The position numbers were made by a program, and so were the translations under genes. From Tenacibaculum agarivorans (lineage in GTDB: Bacteria; Bacteroidota; Bacteroidia; Flavobacteriales; Flavobacteriaceae): DNA of 64,000 nucleotides. Under the pieces are notes generated by a model. It saw nothing but the letters and a program-made list of their open reading frames with translations, was not told the origin of the DNA and did not search any database. The stretch spans positions 1 through 64,000 of the forward strand of contig NZ_MSMP01000009.1 of NCBI RefSeq assembly GCF_001936575.1. The letters are read 5' to 3'. Below are positions 24,018-32,811 of the stretch, piece after piece. How positions within the stretch are numbered: the first letter of the stretch is position 1; every line of letters starts with the position of its first letter.

Positions 24018-25196
24018 ATGAAAACTTATTTATTCATTTTTATTTTTTTAATTTACTCTATTTGTTCATTTAGTCAAGAAAATAAATCTGTTTCTGAAAA
24101 AATTAAAAGTGAAAGAGACGCCGAATTGAGCAAATTAAGAAATGAAGATATTAAGAGTAAAAAAATAATTGATAGTTTACAATTAAAACTAAAATCTACA
24201 ACTGGAAATAAAAATCGAATTGATGCCTTAGAAAATTTACAGGAAGAAACTGAGAATAGATTAAAAAAACTAGAAGTTAAAGAAAAAACCGAGATCAGAT
24301 TAAACGGTCAACTAGCTTTTACAGAGTTATTAAGTGTACAACGAGATATTAAACCTGCTGTACTTTTTCTGAAATCTCAAACTTTTTTTAATAATCTAGG
24401 AGACATAGGTAATATCAATAAATACAGTACATATACCAGTTGGAGAGTTGAATATGATAAATGGTATAAAAGAAAGAAAAAAAGCAGTGATGTTGTTAAC
24501 TTGATAAATAATTCATTAAAAATTGTCTCTGATGTTTCTAATAAAGTTCCGTTATATGGCTCTATAGCTCAAACCATAACCTCAGGATTAACTTCTATTA
24601 TCAGTGGATTTGGAAGAAAAGATAAAGCGCTGAAAGAAAAAACTCCTGAAATGATTAGCTTATTTAACATTATTGGTCAGTTTGAACAACAAAAAGCAAT
24701 TATAGATCACGAATGGGAATTGATAAATGAAGAATTAAAACAACTTAAGGAAGAAAACCTAACTTTATTAAAAAATCAATTTAAGTACTATCATGTTAAT
24801 TACAATGAATTTGTAGAAGATTATATGAAAGCAACTCTCGATAAGGATAGAGATACTTTTAAAGAAAACTGTTTGGTTAACATTGATAAAAAAATTGCTG
24901 AATTTGAATCAAAAAACAACCATGATTGGCTAGGAGAAGTAGAAACCTACATGTACAAAGTACAATCTATACGATTACGATTTGGACAACTAACTAATAG
25001 AATGTTAGCCAATATTGATAGTTATAAGAATCTTATCAAAATTTATGACAAACCATCGTACCCATCTGAATTCACGAAAAAGGTATCTAAATTAGAAAAC
25101 TCATTGAATGATTTAAGAACAACTTTTTACGATTCGTTTAATCCTGTTGTATACATAGAAGATTCTGCAACCATGTATATTGGTACTAAGAAATAA
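24018..25196 (+). CDS. Exported coiled-coil protein with central hydrophobic segment
   Basis: The 392-residue product has a signal peptide (about residues 1-19, ending SICSFSQ), then a long charged coiled coil (residues about 25-100). A mixed helical region follows, then a hydrophobic glycine/serine-rich stretch (DVVNLINNSLKIVSDVSNKV and PLYGSIAQTITSGLTSIISGFG, about residues 155-197), and further long helices rich in Glu and Lys. I do not recognise a family. Two long helical blocks around a hydrophobic hairpin-like segment resemble the architecture of alpha-helical pore-forming proteins of the ClyA/HBL type, but this is only a shape argument. The start at 24018 (ATG) is preferred to an upstream TTG. 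The gene stands alone. Confidence 0.65.
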   Translation: MKTYLFIFIFLIYSICSFSQENKSVSEKIKSERDAELSKLRNEDIKSKKIIDSLQLKLKSTTGNKNRIDALENLQEETENRLKKLEVKEKTEIRLNGQLAFTELLSVQRDIKPAVLFLKSQTFFNNLGDIGNINKYSTYTSWRVEYDKWYKRKKKSSDVVNLINNSLKIVSDVSNKVPLYGSIAQTITSGLTSIISGFGRKDKALKEKTPEMISLFNIIGQFEQQKAIIDHEWELINEELKQLKEENLTLLKNQFKYYHVNYNEFVEDYMKATLDKDRDTFKENCLVNIDKKIAEFESKNNHDWLGEVETYMYKVQSIRLRFGQLTNRMLANIDSYKNLIKIYDKPSYPSEFTKKVSKLENSLNDLRTTFYDSFNPVVYIEDSATMYIGTKK

Positions 25197-25350
25197 GTAG
25201 AAAATAATTAAAATTTAAAATTCATTGTTATTTCTGAGCTGACAACTCGAGGAGATAAATATGATGAAATAAAGGAGTAAAAAAACACCATGGTTTAATT
25301 ACCCTCATAGTACTTTTACAATTATCTAAAGCATTAGCATTACATACATA

Positions 25351-26298
25351 ATGAAAATTCATTCTTACATTACTACTATTTTTACCCTATTAGTTTTACC
25401 AACTGCTTGTAATAATAAAACTTCTTTGGATTCTCAACTAAAAGTTGAAAATGATAGCTTAAAGCAGGAAATACTTACACTTAAAACTCAAATTAAATTA
25501 ACTGATAGTTTAAAAAAATATACTTCTAAAGTTACCATAGCTAATACAGATGTTAAAGAATTAACATCAAAATTCAACAATCAGAAATATCAAATTAAAA
25601 TCTCTTACCCGAAAAACTACTTTAAAAACAGTACAAAAAGATATCCTGTTTTATATGTAATTGACGCAGAAACTAATTTTGGTGGTATAAGCTACATTGT
25701 ACAAAGACTTATTAAAGATAAATTAATTCCTGAAATTTTAGTGGTTGGAATTGCTTACAACACCGACTATAAAAACTTTTATAGATTAAGGAGTCGTGAT
25801 TTAACCCCCTTAGAAGATAAAGGTTTAAAAATGGGAAATCATCGTGTTGATCCTACTGGAGGTGCTCCAAAGTTCAGTGACTTTCTTAAGTTTGAACTTT
25901 TTCCTTTTATTGAAAAAGAATACAGAATAAAAAAAGAAGATAGAGCCATTTACGGACACTCTTATGGAGGCCTTTATGGTTCATATGCTTTACTAGATAG
26001 ACCCAACCTTTTTAATAGATACTTATTACTAGGGCCTTCACTTTGGTATAAAGACAAGTTATTGGTTAATCAAGTTTCTAATCAAAAACTAAGTTTTAAT
26101 AAAACTACAAAACTTTATATGGGATCTGGTGAATTCGATTTAAGAATAAAAGATTATCAAGAAGAGTTTGTTAACCTTCTTCAAAAGAAAAATATATCAA
26201 ATTTAAAGATTAAATCAGAAGTCGTGAAAAATGAAACTCATAGAACTATTTTTGGTGTTGGATTTACAAATGGACTTAGATTTATTTATACACAGTAA
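25351..26298 (+). CDS. Esterase-like alpha/beta hydrolase lipoprotein
   Basis: The 315-residue protein has a lipobox (LPTAC, Cys20) and then a short leucine-rich coiled coil (residues about 29-58, of the type also found in Lpp-like lipoproteins). An alpha/beta-hydrolase domain of the putative esterase (esterase D / Fes) family spans residues about 70-310. The nucleophile elbow is GHSYGG with Ser204; the closing His is probably in KNETHRTIFG. Members hydrolyse esters of siderophores, sugars or S-formylglutathione; the substrate here is unknown. The next gene starts 30 bases downstream and is probably co-transcribed. Confidence 0.85.
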   Translation: MKIHSYITTIFTLLVLPTACNNKTSLDSQLKVENDSLKQEILTLKTQIKLTDSLKKYTSKVTIANTDVKELTSKFNNQKYQIKISYPKNYFKNSTKRYPVLYVIDAETNFGGISYIVQRLIKDKLIPEILVVGIAYNTDYKNFYRLRSRDLTPLEDKGLKMGNHRVDPTGGAPKFSDFLKFELFPFIEKEYRIKKEDRAIYGHSYGGLYGSYALLDRPNLFNRYLLLGPSLWYKDKLLVNQVSNQKLSFNKTTKLYMGSGEFDLRIKDYQEEFVNLLQKKNISNLKIKSEVVKNETHRTIFGVGFTNGLRFIYTQ

Positions 26299-26328
26299 AC
26301 CTTAATAAGTTAACTATATTATAAGCCT

Positions 26329-27171
26329 ATGAAAAATGAAGTTTTTTTAATCTTAACCTTATCGTTTTTAATTTCCTGTAAAGGACAGTCTCATAAAAAG
26401 GCAATTCATAACATAAATACTGAAAAAGTAGTTTCTGAGAATTCTAAAACCCTAAATACTAAATTTGATGCTAAAACAAATACTATTCATATTATTGTAG
26501 CCCTTTGTGATAACAAATACCAAGGTATAGTTCCAGTTCCCAAAAGTATTGGGAATGGGCAGGACCCTAAAAATAATTTGTATTGGGGAACGGCTTATGG
26601 AATTAAAACCTACTTCAAAAGAAGCTCTGAATGGATATTGATACAACAGGAAAAAATTGATTCCCTTATTTTAGAACGGTTAGTTTTTAAACATCAAAAT
26701 AAAAATTATTTTATTGTGGCTGATGCTTACAATGGGAAAAATATTAAAGAAGCTACAGAAACATTTTTACGAAGTAGCAGTGGAATCATAAAAGATACCT
26801 TAGAAGTTAACAACAAAACTATTGGAATATTAGGTAATTCAAAGCTTGTTGCTTACATAGGTCATGATGGACTCATGGACTTTAATCTTCAAGAAGAATT
26901 TATAAATACCGATAATAATATAAGGGATGTTATTATTCTTGCTTGTTATAGTAAGGATTTTTTTAAGCCTCACCTAGAAAAATCAAATGTTAATCCTTTA
27001 GTTTGGACTACTGGACTTATGGCTCCTGAAGCCTATACCATTCATGATGCTATAACAGGTTATGTGAAAGATGAAACAAATGATGAAATTAGAATTAGAG
27101 CTGCTAAAGCCTATCATAAATATCAAAAATGCGGGTTCAATGCTGCAAAAAGATTATTAGTAATAAATTGA
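26329..27171 (+). CDS. Lipoprotein with caspase-like His/Cys motifs
   Basis: The 280-residue protein has a lipobox (FLISC, Cys17). The mature domain opens with a strand NTIHIIVALCDN and later has AYIGHDGLMDF (His179) followed after a strand by DVIILACYSKDF (Cys206). A His-Gly/Asp pair after one strand and an acidic-preceded Cys after the next is the order of the catalytic dyad of clan CD (caspase-like) peptidases. I therefore suggest a caspase-hemoglobinase fold, unproven. It follows the esterase lipoprotein gene by 30 bases and may be co-transcribed with it. Confidence 0.6.
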   Translation: MKNEVFLILTLSFLISCKGQSHKKAIHNINTEKVVSENSKTLNTKFDAKTNTIHIIVALCDNKYQGIVPVPKSIGNGQDPKNNLYWGTAYGIKTYFKRSSEWILIQQEKIDSLILERLVFKHQNKNYFIVADAYNGKNIKEATETFLRSSSGIIKDTLEVNNKTIGILGNSKLVAYIGHDGLMDFNLQEEFINTDNNIRDVIILACYSKDFFKPHLEKSNVNPLVWTTGLMAPEAYTIHDAITGYVKDETNDEIRIRAAKAYHKYQKCGFNAAKRLLVIN

Positions 27172-27193
27172 ATACTATTATTAGTACATTTCC

Positions 27194-27236
27194 CTGAAAA
27201 CGGTGTTGTTCTTAATACTGAAATTTACTTCTTTTA
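27194..27236 (+). promoter_or_regulatory. Shared promoter element, copy a
   Basis: CTGAAAACGGTGTTGT (27194-27209), then 19 bases, then TTCTTTTA (27229-27236) in the place of a -7 box, 22 bases before the GTG start of the lipoprotein gene at 27259. This is one of five copies of the same architecture in the window. Confidence 0.65.
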
Positions 27237-27258
27237 AAGCAAAAAATATAATTTCATA

Positions 27259-28023
27259 GTGATCAAACAACTAATTTACATACTCATACTTGTCTCAGGA
27301 ATTTTAGAATGTAATAATCAACCTCAGCAAATTAAAAAATCTATAACTACAAATTCTAATATTCAATCACAGCGCATTGATAATTCAAAATATTACACAC
27401 AACTAGATACTATTGTAATTATAACAGAGCATAGGGACACTTTGAAGTATACTAAAACTGATTTCAATAACATTATAGATACACATCCTGAATTTTTTAA
27501 TGAGTACCCATCTGAGCCAGATCTTACCTACTATTGTGAAAATAAAGATGAAAAGTATGTTCTTGGTGAAGTTGGTCGTGACTCATACTATGTTTTATAT
27601 GCTCACTTTCTCAAACAAAAAAATGGAATTGAAGAATTTACATCACTAAGAAAAAGACTTATCAATATTTATCTAAAAATCAATTCACTTTTTGCGCAAT
27701 TATGTGGTGGTACTTACTATGGACATCAATACTATCGCATTTTAGGCTATGTTGAATATTCCATCTATATACAATCAAGAAAAAGTAAAGAAAGTTCAGA
27801 AAACACCTACAATATAACTAAACAAAAAGAACTCTATGTCCAATCTTTACGCCAGCTCATAGAAGATCAAATTAAATCTGATCGTAATAAATTAGAATAT
27901 GAGAAAATTGAACGCATTAAAAAACTTAACAAAATTGTTAATCAACTTGAAAACTTAATTACTGATATTTTTTACTTACGACAAGCACAAGAGTTCCAAT
28001 ACAATCACTATAGAAATTATTAA
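27259..28023 (+). CDS. Lipoprotein of unknown function (shared promoter class)
   Basis: The 254-residue product starts at GTG (27259) and has a lipobox (ILEC, Cys18). The mature part is helical, with FTSLRKRLINIYLKIN and a long C-terminal coiled region (QLIEDQIKSDRNKLEYEKIERI), and contains one GGTYYGHQYYR motif. I do not recognise a family. It is preceded by copy a of the CTGAAAACnGTGTnGT promoter element, so it is probably regulated together with four other exported proteins in this window. The MarR gene downstream has its own promoter. Confidence 0.65.
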   Translation: MIKQLIYILILVSGILECNNQPQQIKKSITTNSNIQSQRIDNSKYYTQLDTIVIITEHRDTLKYTKTDFNNIIDTHPEFFNEYPSEPDLTYYCENKDEKYVLGEVGRDSYYVLYAHFLKQKNGIEEFTSLRKRLINIYLKINSLFAQLCGGTYYGHQYYRILGYVEYSIYIQSRKSKESSENTYNITKQKELYVQSLRQLIEDQIKSDRNKLEYEKIERIKKLNKIVNQLENLITDIFYLRQAQEFQYNHYRNY

Positions 28024-28056
28024 TAATAAATTTATAAAACAGAGTAACAAAATAAA

Positions 28057-28090
28057 ATAGTTGCCTAGCTAACTATTTTTATTATATTTG
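28057..28090 (+). promoter_or_regulatory. marR-type promoter with overlapping operator
   Basis: A -33 TTG (28061-28063) and a -7 TATATTTG (28083-28090) are exactly 19 bases apart. The palindromic ATAGTTGCCTAGCTAACTAT (28057-28076) covers the -33 region. The same sequence with one difference recurs at 28532, which marks it as the operator of the regulator encoded in between. Confidence 0.72.
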
Positions 28091-28094
28091 TGTC

Positions 28095-28520
28095 ATGATC
28101 AATGCTAATACATATTTTCAAATAGAATTAACAGCAAGAAAAATAAGACAATATGGGCAAAATGTCCTTAAATCTCATGGTATTGATATTACTATAGAGC
28201 AATGGTTAGTATTAAATATTATCAATGAAAATGAGTCAATTAATCAAATTCAAATTGGAGAAAAGCTAGTAAAAGATAAACCTACTATTTCAAGAATGGT
28301 AAATCAATTAGAAAAAAAGGAATTCATTAATAAAATCCCCTCTTCTACCGATTCTAGAAAAGTTGAGCTATCAGTCTCTAAAAAAGGGAAAACTTTAATT
28401 CATAAACTATACCCAATTATTGAAAAAATTCGTTTTTCAGGACTAAGTAAACTCTCTAAAAACGAAAAAGATACTATTAAAGTCATTTTAGAAAAAATTA
28501 GAAAAAATTTAGACAATTAA
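28095..28520 (+). CDS. MarR-family transcriptional regulator
   Basis: The 141-residue protein has the MarR winged helix-turn-helix (GIDITIEQWLVLNIINENESINQIQIGEKLVKDKPTISRMVNQLEKKEFI, with the wing IPSSTDSRKVELSVSKKG) and helical dimerisation ends. It should repress in the absence of a small-molecule signal. Two near-identical palindromes, one at its own -33 box and one ahead of the next gene, make it very likely that it represses both itself and the exported NTF2-like gene at 28576. Its leader is only about 5 bases from the -7 box to the ATG. Confidence 0.92.
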   Translation: MINANTYFQIELTARKIRQYGQNVLKSHGIDITIEQWLVLNIINENESINQIQIGEKLVKDKPTISRMVNQLEKKEFINKIPSSTDSRKVELSVSKKGKTLIHKLYPIIEKIRFSGLSKLSKNEKDTIKVILEKIRKNLDN

Positions 28521-28531
28521 TTTTTATTAAA

Positions 28532-28551
28532 ATAGTTGTCTAGCTAACTAT
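28532..28551 (+). promoter_or_regulatory. Second MarR-type operator
   Basis: ATAGTTGTCTAGCTAACTAT differs at one base from the palindrome at 28057-28076. It lies 24 bases before the start of the NTF2-like gene at 28576, and again contains TTG in the position of a -33 element. An AAAATTTG at 28563 could serve as the -7 box at slightly long spacing. Confidence 0.7.
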
Positions 28552-28575
28552 AAATAACAATTAAAATTTGAAATC

Positions 28576-29007
28576 ATGAAAACAAAAATCTTAGCAGTTA
28601 TAACCATTTTTACTTTATTCTCGTGCCAGTCTAATGCGCAAAACAATGATACAAAAGGTGTTAAATCTACACTACAATCATACATAAATGCAGGTGATAC
28701 TAACAATGCTAAAAAATTAGAGCCCAATTTACATCCTGATTTTAGAGTGGTTTTATATGATAATAAAAAAGATGCAACTTCTATCCTTAACAGATCTACT
28801 TACATCTCTTTTATTGAAACCAAAAAGTTTGGTGGATATAAAAGAACCGCAACTTATGAAGACATTCAGTTTATCGGAAATCATATGGCTTCAGTAAAAA
28901 TTACTCTTACTAGTCCTGGAAAACCAACATTGAAGAATTTTTATTCTTTAGTAAAAATTAAAAATAAATGGACAGTGATTCAAGATTATGTTATTCTAAT
29001 TCCTTAA
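28576..29007 (+). CDS. Exported NTF2-like (lumazine-binding type) protein
   Basis: The 143-residue product has a lipoprotein-like signal (LFSC, Cys17, followed by SNAQ, so cleavage at either place is possible) and an NTF2/SnoaL-like cone domain. The domain has GVKSTLQSYINAGDTNNAKKLEPNLHPDFRVV at its start and FYSLVKIKNKWTVIQDYV at its end, close to the putative lumazine-binding family. Ligand or reaction is unknown. It lies 55 bases after the MarR gene with a matching operator between and ends at a clean terminator, so the two form a regulator-target unit. Confidence 0.8.
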   Translation: MKTKILAVITIFTLFSCQSNAQNNDTKGVKSTLQSYINAGDTNNAKKLEPNLHPDFRVVLYDNKKDATSILNRSTYISFIETKKFGGYKRTATYEDIQFIGNHMASVKITLTSPGKPTLKNFYSLVKIKNKWTVIQDYVILIP

Positions 29008-29065
29008 AATTAATCTTTCTTAAAAGTTAATTAATTTACAACTACGAATAATATTTTTAAAATAT

Positions 29066-29099
29066 AAGACATTTGAGATTTTATCAAATGTCTTTTTTT
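29066..29099 (+). terminator. Terminator after the NTF2-like gene
   Basis: AAGACATTTGA (29066-29076) pairs perfectly with TCAAATGTCTT (29084-29094) across a 7-base loop and runs into seven Ts. Confidence 0.9.
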
Positions 29100-29179
29100 A
29101 TTTAAAATTATAACACATAATGATCATACTATTCCTTTAAATTTTAACACTTATCACTAAAAAAAAATCATAAATCTCC

Positions 29180-29222
29180 CTGAAAACAGTGTAGTCATCA
29201 AAACTTAAATTTTCTTCCTTTG
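29180..29222 (+). promoter_or_regulatory. Shared promoter element, copy b
   Basis: CTGAAAACAGTGTAGT (29180-29195), then 19 bases, then TTCCTTTG (29215-29222), 23 bases before the ATG at 29246. Similarity to copy c extends into the spacer (ACTTAAATTTTCTT). Confidence 0.7.
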
Positions 29223-29245
29223 AAAATAAAAAATCGGTAATAATT

Positions 29246-30409
29246 ATGAAAATCTCAATAAAGCTTAACCTTTTATTATTTACTTTAATTATACTTTCTA
29301 GTTGTAGTAACTCAAAGGATGACTCTCCTATTTTTTTTGAAGACGTTAATCTTAAAGAAGCTAGATTAACTAATTTTCTTTTAACTGAAACTAACTATCT
29401 AAATATTGAGATTGAACAGCCTATAATTGAAAATAATGAAGAAATTAAAGAAGGTAAAATTATTATTACTTTACCACATACTACAACTTCTCTAAATCTT
29501 TCCCTCAAGTCTGTAAATATAAATGGTAGTGACTTTAACATTTCACCATCGGTTGGAGCACAAGTACTATTTTCACAAACGGAATTTGTTAAATATACTA
29601 TTACTTCAATAGCCAATTCTAAAAAAAGTATACATTACAATGTAAAAGTAATCATCTCTTCTACTCCACAGGAACAAAAACTTTCAATAACAGATTTTGA
29701 GTTATTAGCAAATGATAACTCTGCTTTTACCAATATTGATTTTATAAAAGAGTCCATATCACTTCAATCTGTAGATTCTCTTTTATTTTGTTTGTTTCCA
29801 AAAACAATAGATTTCTCTGATTTAACACCCGCAATCAAGTATCATGGATCTAAAATTGAATACAGGGTTAATAATGATGATTTTGAAGAATACCCTGTAG
29901 AAACTGGAAAAAGTATAAACTTTAAATATCCTAATACTGTTGACTTTAAAGTAAGTAACTCGACAACTTCAATAACCTATAGAATAATTGTTGACACACA
30001 ACATCCAGTTATTTTCACAGAAGATATTGTAATACCAGATTTGAAAATGGGTGATACCTATAACGGCATAGGAGTTACTAGTTGGACGAATAATGGTAAT
30101 TACCCTATTTCAACAATGAGTCCTAACGAATATTCAGATGTTATATCCCCTGCAACTGGGCTAAACAATATTTTTACTGCTACTCTAACTAAAAATAGTG
30201 GTGGAAACATTAACCCTGATGAAAATGGCTTAGTAAATATTATTGTAAATAATACACCTCTTATCGGACAATATGAAGCAGTAGCAAGATTTAACCTTAA
30301 TTTCAATGAAAACTCTTGGAAAATTGTAAACTTCCCTACTGACAAATTCATTAATGATGTTGGATATAAAACTGTTGATATGAAAATTAAAGGAACTATT
30401 ATAAATTAA
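29246..30409 (+). CDS. Surface lipoprotein with Ig-like repeats (DUF5018-like)
   Basis: The 387-residue protein has a lipobox (ILSSC, Cys20). Two similar modules follow (about residues 25-135 and 140-250), in each of which a predicted strand-rich segment ends in a phrase like SKKSIHYNVKVIIS or STTSITYRIIVDTQ. This is the pattern of bacterial Ig-like/DUF5018-type repeats in Bacteroidota lipoproteins. The C-terminal 130 residues are unrelated. It carries copy b of the shared promoter element. The M43 protease gene follows 80 bases later on the same strand and may be co-expressed. Confidence 0.65.
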   Translation: MKISIKLNLLLFTLIILSSCSNSKDDSPIFFEDVNLKEARLTNFLLTETNYLNIEIEQPIIENNEEIKEGKIIITLPHTTTSLNLSLKSVNINGSDFNISPSVGAQVLFSQTEFVKYTITSIANSKKSIHYNVKVIISSTPQEQKLSITDFELLANDNSAFTNIDFIKESISLQSVDSLLFCLFPKTIDFSDLTPAIKYHGSKIEYRVNNDDFEEYPVETGKSINFKYPNTVDFKVSNSTTSITYRIIVDTQHPVIFTEDIVIPDLKMGDTYNGIGVTSWTNNGNYPISTMSPNEYSDVISPATGLNNIFTATLTKNSGGNINPDENGLVNIIVNNTPLIGQYEAVARFNLNFNENSWKIVNFPTDKFINDVGYKTVDMKIKGTIIN

Positions 30410-30489
30410 TACCTAGATAAAAATGAGATTATTAAATATTTAACCCCTAAGCATTGTATAAAAACAATTTGACTTAATAATAAAGTATT

Positions 30490-31404
30490 ATGAAAGAAAC
30501 AGTATCATTTTTTATTTTTCTTTTTTTTCTTAGTTGTAGTTCTGAAGATACAGGAGTTAAACTGAATAATGAGCCTAATGATACTATTATCTTACCCATT
30601 GTTGTTCATATAATACATAGTGGAGAAGAAGTTGGTGACGGATCTAATATATCCGAATATAGAGTTTTTGAGCAAATAGAATCTCTTAATAATGATTTTC
30701 GAAAAAGAAAGGGAACTTTAGGTTACAATACTCACGTACTAGGAGTAGATACTAAAATTGAATTCAAATTAGCTGAAATTGATCCTCAAAGGCAAAAAAC
30801 TAAAGGTATCAATAGAATAAATTCTTATGATGTAACTATAAAGACTGATCCTGATAATCCACCTTTACCTTTCGATTTACTTCCTCAATATGCTTACTGG
30901 AATCCCGAAAAGTATATAAATATATGGGTTTTAAAAGGACCTAAAGATTTATTTTTAGGAAGCTCTCAGTTTCCGTATGCTAAAATCCCAGGATTACAAA
31001 ATCCATTAAATACTATTGGAACAGGTATTTTTATTAACACATTACATTTTGGAAAATCAGATATTGACAGTAAAATAAACCTAGGAAGAACTCTTACACA
31101 TGAAATGGGGCATTTCTTAGGCTTAGAACATTTATGGGGAAAAAAGGAAAGTTCTGACTGTTTAGAATATGACGATTATGTGAAAGATACACCTCCTGTA
31201 GGACATAGCAATACCGATTGTGATAATACCGAACTATCATGTAACGGAGAATCATCTATTTTAATACATAATTATATGGACTATTCTCCTGATGCCTGTA
31301 TGAACATGTTTACAAAGGGACAAGCAGAAAGGATGAGATATGTATTAGAAAATAGCACAGATAGAAAATCTTTAGCAACATCAAATGTGATCAATAGATA
31401 CTGA
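30490..31404 (+). CDS. M43-family zinc metalloprotease lipoprotein
   Basis: The 304-residue protein has a lipobox (FFLSC, Cys16) and a pappalysin/cytophagalysin-type (M43) protease domain. The zinc motif HEMGHFLGLEH is at residues 204-214, followed by paired cysteines (SDCLEYDD, NTDCDNTELSC) and the Met-turn HNYMDYSPDACMNMFT. It should be an envelope-attached secreted protease. No propeptide or sorting domain is apparent, so it is shorter than many secreted M43 enzymes. It follows the Ig-like lipoprotein gene by 80 bases. A weak hairpin at about 31408-31441 follows the stop without a T run. Confidence 0.88.
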   Translation: MKETVSFFIFLFFLSCSSEDTGVKLNNEPNDTIILPIVVHIIHSGEEVGDGSNISEYRVFEQIESLNNDFRKRKGTLGYNTHVLGVDTKIEFKLAEIDPQRQKTKGINRINSYDVTIKTDPDNPPLPFDLLPQYAYWNPEKYINIWVLKGPKDLFLGSSQFPYAKIPGLQNPLNTIGTGIFINTLHFGKSDIDSKINLGRTLTHEMGHFLGLEHLWGKKESSDCLEYDDYVKDTPPVGHSNTDCDNTELSCNGESSILIHNYMDYSPDACMNMFTKGQAERMRYVLENSTDRKSLATSNVINRY

Positions 31405-31570
31405 TTGTCAGCAATAAAAATCTAACATTTTATTTAGCTGATAAAAATAGCGGTAAATTTACAAAGTAGTATAAAATTATTAGAAGTGATTACTATAGTA
31501 TTATAAGATGCCTATTTCAGTTACAAAATATTCTACTTACTTAAATAATAGACATTAAGAACAAATACCC

Positions 31571-31614
31571 CTGAAAACAGTGTAGTTTTCAATACTTAAA
31601 TTTTCTTTTTTTTG
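31571..31614 (+). promoter_or_regulatory. Shared promoter element, copy c
   Basis: CTGAAAACAGTGTAGT (31571-31586), then 20 bases, then TTTTTTTG (31607-31614). The annotated start is 54 bases downstream at 31669; an earlier ATG at 31637 gives only MIT and stop, a mini-ORF in the leader. Confidence 0.65.
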
Positions 31615-31668
31615 AAGATTACAGAAACACATGATAACATAAGCTAAGGTTTATCATTATTCAAAAAA

Positions 31669-32091
31669 ATGATGACAACAATTTTTATTCGTACAACTTA
31701 TCTATTGATCATTACATTCATATTTAGTTCTGTAAATCCTCAAGTAGATAAACGTTTAATTGGAAAGTGGAAACTGGTTAAAATAGTGGAGGATACATTA
31801 ACTATGACTCCACCAGATTCTGTTGCTTTTGACCTTATAATATCAGAGTCAACTTTCTCTTATTATTTAGGAGTTAATACTTGTGGTTTTGAAGCTAAAA
31901 CTATTAAAAAAACAATTATCGATACCTTGGGTTTTGGTGGATTGTGCACAGAGGCTTGTTGTGATGAATGGGTATGGAAATACAGTACAAAAATTAACTA
32001 CACAGGAACATATGAACTAAAGAACAGACAAAAAATACTAATAATTTCTAATCAAGAAAGTGATTTGTACTTAAAAAGAGTTTTAAAATAA
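31669..32091 (+). CDS. Exported lipocalin-like small protein
   Basis: The 140-residue product has a signal peptide (about residues 1-24, FSSVNPQ) and then KRLIGKWKLVKIVED, the typical first strand of lipocalin-like or META-like domains. It has a cysteine-containing centre (NTCGFEA, GLCTEACCDEW) that may form disulfides. Function unknown. It is driven by copy c of the shared promoter element and is the first gene before the immunity-like cluster, 31 bases ahead of it. Confidence 0.65.
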   Translation: MMTTIFIRTTYLLIITFIFSSVNPQVDKRLIGKWKLVKIVEDTLTMTPPDSVAFDLIISESTFSYYLGVNTCGFEAKTIKKTIIDTLGFGGLCTEACCDEWVWKYSTKINYTGTYELKNRQKILIISNQESDLYLKRVLK

Positions 32092-32122
32092 ATAGAATAA
32101 ACTTTAGCAAATAAAAATAGTT

Positions 32123-32764
32123 ATGACTACATCAATTTTAGACCAAATTGCAGCACGAGAAAAACAATTGTGGCAACTTTTATCTCCTCCCGTATTAGTG
32201 AAAGATCAACAGGGTATTGAATTACCTTTAACTCCAGAAAAAGTGAAGGAAATACTAAATGATTTTGATGAAAATACTATGGTTAGCGATTATAAATCGC
32301 AGTTAACAGATATTATCACAAATATCAATACTCAAGATACTTCTTTTAATGCCATGATATTTTCTTGGTTTTATGATGGCGGGGATGAACCTGATCATGC
32401 TACTGGCATTGCTTATGAAAAATGCGAAGTAAACTATGATTTTTTAGTTTCTAATGGTCATTTAGAAAGAGAAAATCCATTTTTAGAAGGACAAACTTAT
32501 GAATTAGACTATCTTTTTACTGGTAATGTTTTAGATTCTTGGTACGAATTGGATATGAATGTGTTTTTTGGATTAGGCGATGATATTTGTATTCAAACTT
32601 CAGGAAGTGATTTTATTGAGCTCTCAGAAGTCTACAATGAACTTTTCACTTTAAAATTAATGTCCTTCTTAGCAAAAGCTTATGCACAAATTACTACTAA
32701 AAAACCTAAGTATTTCTTTATACAAAGGCAAGATAGATGGCCTTTGTTAATTAGTGATAATTGA
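32123..32764 (+). CDS. Unknown cytoplasmic protein, first gene of immunity-like cluster
   Basis: I do not recognise this 213-residue acidic protein. It has no signal or membrane helix. It has an N-terminal helical part (LDQIAAREKQLWQLLSPP) and a region with a conserved look (FSWFYDGGDEPDHATGIAYEK) typical of small immunity-type proteins. It opens a series of co-directional genes with short gaps that includes TPR-end, ankyrin and Imm11 proteins, so a role as an immunity protein is inferred from context alone. Confidence 0.6.
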   Translation: MTTSILDQIAAREKQLWQLLSPPVLVKDQQGIELPLTPEKVKEILNDFDENTMVSDYKSQLTDIITNINTQDTSFNAMIFSWFYDGGDEPDHATGIAYEKCEVNYDFLVSNGHLERENPFLEGQTYELDYLFTGNVLDSWYELDMNVFFGLGDDICIQTSGSDFIELSEVYNELFTLKLMSFLAKAYAQITTKKPKYFFIQRQDRWPLLISDN

Positions 32765-32811
32765 TCATTAAATAACCATGCTTAAAAGAGTTTTTTTAAA
32801 ATAAAATATAA

